DNA of 7,666 nt, from contig DATGLE010000059.1 of the NCBI GenBank assembly GCA_035294325.1, positions 1 to 7,666 on the forward strand, given 5' to 3'. Below are positions 5,855 through 7,666 of this stretch, one piece after another. Both the position numbers and the translations under genes were made by a program. Origin of the DNA: DATGLE01 sp035294325. GTDB taxonomy: Bacteria; Chloroflexota; Ktedonobacteria; Ktedonobacterales; Ktedonobacteraceae. Every line of letters begins with the position of its first letter. Positions within the stretch are counted from its first letter, which is position 1. Under the pieces are notes generated by a model. It ran no database searches, was not told the origin of the DNA, and worked only from the letters and a program-made list of their open reading frames with translations.

Positions 5855-6367
5855 TTGTCCAGACAATATCATCAACCACCGGCCATGCAGATCGATCCGA
5901 CGAAGAAGTACACGGCGGTCCTGCATACAGCCAGAGGCGATATCCAGATCGAACTGTTCGCGGCCCAGGCACCCGTTACCGTCAACAATTTCGTGTTTCT
6001 GGCGCGCGACGGCTTTTACAATAATACGACCTTCCATCGCGTCATTCATGGTTTCATGGTGCAGGGAGGTGATCCCACCGGCACAGGTCGCGGTGGCCCC
6101 GGCTATGCATTCAGGGACGAGCCGGGCGCGCTGGCCCTCAAGCATGATAGGGCCGGCATCCTGTCGATGGCGAACGCGGGCGCCAACACTAATGGCTCGC
6201 AGTTCTTCATTACGTATGGTCCGACGCCGCATCTGAACGGTAAGCACGCCGTCTTCGGCCAGGTTATCAGCGGCATGGACGCGCTCAATGCGATTCGTGA
6301 GCGCGATCCTATGCGAGACCGCCAGCCGGGCGATGCTCTGTTCTCGGTAGATATCATCGAAAGCTAA
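5855..6367 (+). CDS. Soluble cyclophilin-type peptidyl-prolyl isomerase
   Basis: Cytoplasmic prolyl isomerase of 170 residues, the normal size of a single-domain bacterial cyclophilin, with no signal peptide or membrane span. The TTG start (5855-5857) is well supported by AAGGAGG at 5841-5847, 7 nt away; the next ATG (residue 11) has no ribosome site. Visible signatures: FVFLARDGFY at about 46-55, FHRVI at 60-64 with catalytic Arg62, MVQGGDPTGTGRGGPGY at 68-84, MANAGANTNGSQFF at 105-118 and HLNGKHAVFGQV at 126-137. The CypA Trp121 position is His126 while the His126 equivalent is kept (His131), so the pocket differs from that of its upstream neighbour. The two proteins share the core motifs and probably arose from an old duplication followed by gain of the membrane anchor. 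The symbol ppiB is often used for this family, but I cannot confirm orthology. Confidence 0.96.
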   Translation: MSRQYHQPPAMQIDPTKKYTAVLHTARGDIQIELFAAQAPVTVNNFVFLARDGFYNNTTFHRVIHGFMVQGGDPTGTGRGGPGYAFRDEPGALALKHDRAGILSMANAGANTNGSQFFITYGPTPHLNGKHAVFGQVISGMDALNAIRERDPMRDRQPGDALFSVDIIES

Positions 6368-6388
6368 AGCGAATGCAAGGGGGCGCGG

Positions 6389-6407
6389 GGGCAACTTTCC
6401 TTTGCCC
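6389..6407 (+). terminator. Weak hairpin after the soluble cyclophilin
   Basis: GGGCAA (6389-6394) pairs with TTGCCC (6402-6407) around a 7-nt loop, 22 nt after the cyclophilin stop. The following sequence (ACCACCTTATG) lacks a U-run, so this may stabilise or pause rather than terminate. Confidence 0.3.
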
Positions 6408-6491
6408 ACCACCTTATGTTATCCTTCCTACTGTAGAAATCGTATCGGTAAGGTAAGAGCAGTATGCATTCCATAGAGGAAGGAGCAGAAC

Positions 6492-6968
6492 GTGAGCGCG
6501 GTAAAGACGGTTGAAACCTTCATGACGGCATTGCAATCAGGAGACCTGGAACTGGCGGCAAGCCTTATGTCCGACGATTTCATACTTGGTGGTCTGACGC
6601 CCACGCCCCTCACCAAATCCGAATTCCTGGCGCTGCAAAGCGAATGGCTTGCAGCTATGCCTGATTTCTCTTTCAACCTTTCCGATGTCCACAGGATTGA
6701 CGACGAGGTACAGGCCCTCATCCGTATTACGGGAACACACACTGGTGATCTTTCACTGCCCATCTATGGCCTGCAAGCTGTGGGGGCTACCGGTCTGGCC
6801 GTGGGGCTGCCGCAGGTAGAAGCCGCATTCCAGTTCGAGCATGACAAAATCGTGGGCATGCGCGTCGAGTCCGTAACCGGCGGGGGCCTGACAGGACTGC
6901 TGCAACAGATCGGGGCCGAACTGCCCTTACAGCCGCGCATTTCCAATATCACAAATCTCTCGGAATGA
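6492..6968 (+). CDS. NTF2/SnoaL-like small protein
   Basis: A 158-residue soluble protein with the outline of the NTF2-like (SnoaL) cone fold. An N-terminal helical half reads VKTVETFMTALQSGDLELAASLMSDDF, where the 'repeated helix then FxxGD ... DDF' pattern is typical. Then come EFLALQSEWLAAMPDFSF, strands with ALIRITGTHTGDLSLP, and AAFQFEHDKIVGMRVES, which give the sheet of the fold. Such proteins range from polyketide cyclases and small hydrolases to plain ligand binders, and no catalytic residues can be assigned here. The C-terminal tail (GLTGLLQQIGAELP) extends past the core. The GTG start at 6492 has AAGGAG (6480-6485) six bases upstream. I found no convincing promoter in the 120-bp gap before it, so co-transcription with the cyclophilin is possible. 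Fold call fairly sure; function unknown. Confidence 0.8.
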   Translation: MSAVKTVETFMTALQSGDLELAASLMSDDFILGGLTPTPLTKSEFLALQSEWLAAMPDFSFNLSDVHRIDDEVQALIRITGTHTGDLSLPIYGLQAVGATGLAVGLPQVEAAFQFEHDKIVGMRVESVTGGGLTGLLQQIGAELPLQPRISNITNLSE

Positions 6969-7081
6969 AGCGCTAGCAGTAACAGAAGAATAGACATTCA
7001 ACGCTGCTTCTGCTATGCTATGGCATGCATATTGATATCAATTGATATATCTATGCATGCAGCGCTACTATTTCCGAGAGA
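6956..7081. repeat. Nested inverted repeats upstream of the zinc-ribbon gene
   Basis: An outer pair, TCTCTCGGAA (6956-6965) and TTCCGAGAGA (7072-7081), encloses two AGCGCTA copies (6969-6975, 7061-7067) and an inner pair GCATGCATA (7023-7031) and TATGCATGC (7052-7060). The AT-rich centre includes the self-complementary TTGATATCAA (7032-7041). The left outer arm lies in the last codons of the preceding gene and the right one just before the next ribosome site. It could be a multi-site operator, a folded intergenic RNA or a small decayed palindromic element. Confidence 0.65.
7042..7071 (+). promoter_or_regulatory. Possible promoter of the zinc-ribbon gene
   Basis: TTGATA (7042-7047), 18-bp spacer, and TACTAT (7066-7071, four of six) could be the -35 and -10. 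The start would be near 7078, about 22 nt before the ATG, with AAGGAG at 7087-7092 in between. It overlaps the inner inverted repeat, so a regulator bound there would block it. The -10 match is modest. Confidence 0.4.
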
Positions 7082-7099
7082 AGAGAAGGAGTGATCTTT

Positions 7100-7666
7100 A
7101 TGGAACAGCGCGTTTACCAGGGCAACGTTGACCCGGAGGGCCTGGCCGATTACCTCGTGCAGACCTTCAACCAGAACTACAACTATACAGGCTGGTCTGG
7201 CAGCACTTTGAACACGATGGCCCAGAAAGTCGGCCAGGGGGATCATCTCCTGGTCCAGATCGCACAGGCGCGGGCCTGGAGCGGCACGATTCGCACTGCT
7301 CTGGGTGTGAGCATATCGCGCGTGCCCGGAGGCGTGAGCGTAAGCACCGGGCAGACAAACTGGTTCGACGCAGGAATGATCGGTATGCTCATTGGCGCGG
7401 TCTTCTTCCCGCCGCTGGTGATCTTCCCGCTCATCCGTGGTATCAGGACCTTCACGTTCTACCAGGACGTGTGGCAGGCCATCGATACATATTGCGCGCA
7501 GGCCGGAGCCACACAGACGAGCGCTACCACCGCGCATGGCGTCTATTGTTACAATTGCGGCGCTATAAACGACGAGGGGGCGGAGCGTTGTCATATCTGC
7601 GGCGCGCCGCTGAGTGCACCCCAGCCGGGTCGTGCGCAGACTCAGGCGTCGCAGCAGGGTGCGCCG
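7100..7666 (+). CDS. Membrane protein with C-terminal zinc ribbon, 3' end missing
   Basis: The frame is open from the ATG at 7100 to the window edge (189 codons, no stop), so the C-terminus is unseen. Residues 1-85 look like a compact soluble alpha/beta domain (YLVQTFNQNYNYTGWSGST, LLVQIAQARAWSG, ALGVSISRVPGGVSVSTG) of no family I recognise. Residues 92-112 are a hydrophobic segment with a Pro-Pro break (GMIGMLIGAVFFPPLVIFPL), one span or a short re-entrant hairpin. Residues 150-167 hold a zinc ribbon, CYNC ... CHIC (Cys150, 153, 164, 167), of the type found in 'zinc-ribbon domain' bacterial proteins. After it comes a Gln/Ala/Pro-rich linker, which suggests a further domain past the edge. The ribosome site AAGGAG (7087-7092) is 7 nt from the ATG. 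No function can be given; the layout suggests a membrane-bound scaffold or sensor. Confidence 0.85.
   Translation, partial: MEQRVYQGNVDPEGLADYLVQTFNQNYNYTGWSGSTLNTMAQKVGQGDHLLVQIAQARAWSGTIRTALGVSISRVPGGVSVSTGQTNWFDAGMIGMLIGAVFFPPLVIFPLIRGIRTFTFYQDVWQAIDTYCAQAGATQTSATTAHGVYCYNCGAINDEGAERCHICGAPLSAPQPGRAQTQASQQGAP

Noticed and set aside
7013..7594. 193-codon minus-strand frame
   Set aside because: It is opposite the zinc-ribbon gene, which has a good ribosome site, a Cys4 motif and sensible composition on the plus strand. The minus frame also begins inside the nested inverted repeats.

Overview
The window reads as a chromosomal piece of a moderately GC-rich, Gram-positive-type bacterium. Chloroflexota, perhaps Ktedonobacteria, is my best guess, with limited confidence. 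The support is a T-box leader on a tRNA-synthetase gene, strong AAGGAGG-type ribosome sites, TTG and GTG starts, a lipoprotein cupredoxin, a membrane-tethered cyclophilin and a membrane protein with a C-terminal zinc ribbon. No similarity search was possible, so the taxonomy is inference.

Layout. Positions 1-356 (+) hold the 3' end of an exported cupredoxin lipoprotein. It converges on valS (394-3120, -), and a 10-bp hairpin lies between the two stops. Upstream of valS is a complete valine T-box leader: consensus promoter (3426-3454), Stem I with a GUC specifier, T-box bulge UGGU, and competing antiterminator and terminator ending at 3151. The leader should couple valS expression to uncharged tRNA-Val.

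Positions 3455-4089 hold no conventional gene but are full of structure. There is a 58-bp nearly uninterrupted palindrome with a partial extra copy nearby. There is also a compact minus-strand transcription unit: TTGACA/TACAAT promoter, about 80-nt leader, perfect Shine-Dalgarno, a 15-codon ORF, a hairpin straight after its stop, and a strong intrinsic terminator. This unit is the least explained part of the window.

From 4090 on everything reads rightward: a PadR-family regulator (4090-4695); a membrane-anchored extracytoplasmic cyclophilin (4817-5704) with its own promoter; a second, soluble cyclophilin (5855-6367, TTG start) separated from the first by another long palindrome; a small NTF2/SnoaL-like protein (6492-6968); and a membrane protein with a zinc ribbon (7100 to the window end, open at the edge). 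The 130-bp gap before the last gene is made of nested inverted repeats that overlap its probable promoter.

The genes do not form one pathway. The clearest functional pairing is the two cyclophilins, one outside and one inside the membrane, for proline isomerisation in the two compartments. The neighbourhood looks like ordinary chromosome with repeat insertions in its gaps. I see no transposase, integrase, tRNA gene, rRNA gene or CRISPR array.
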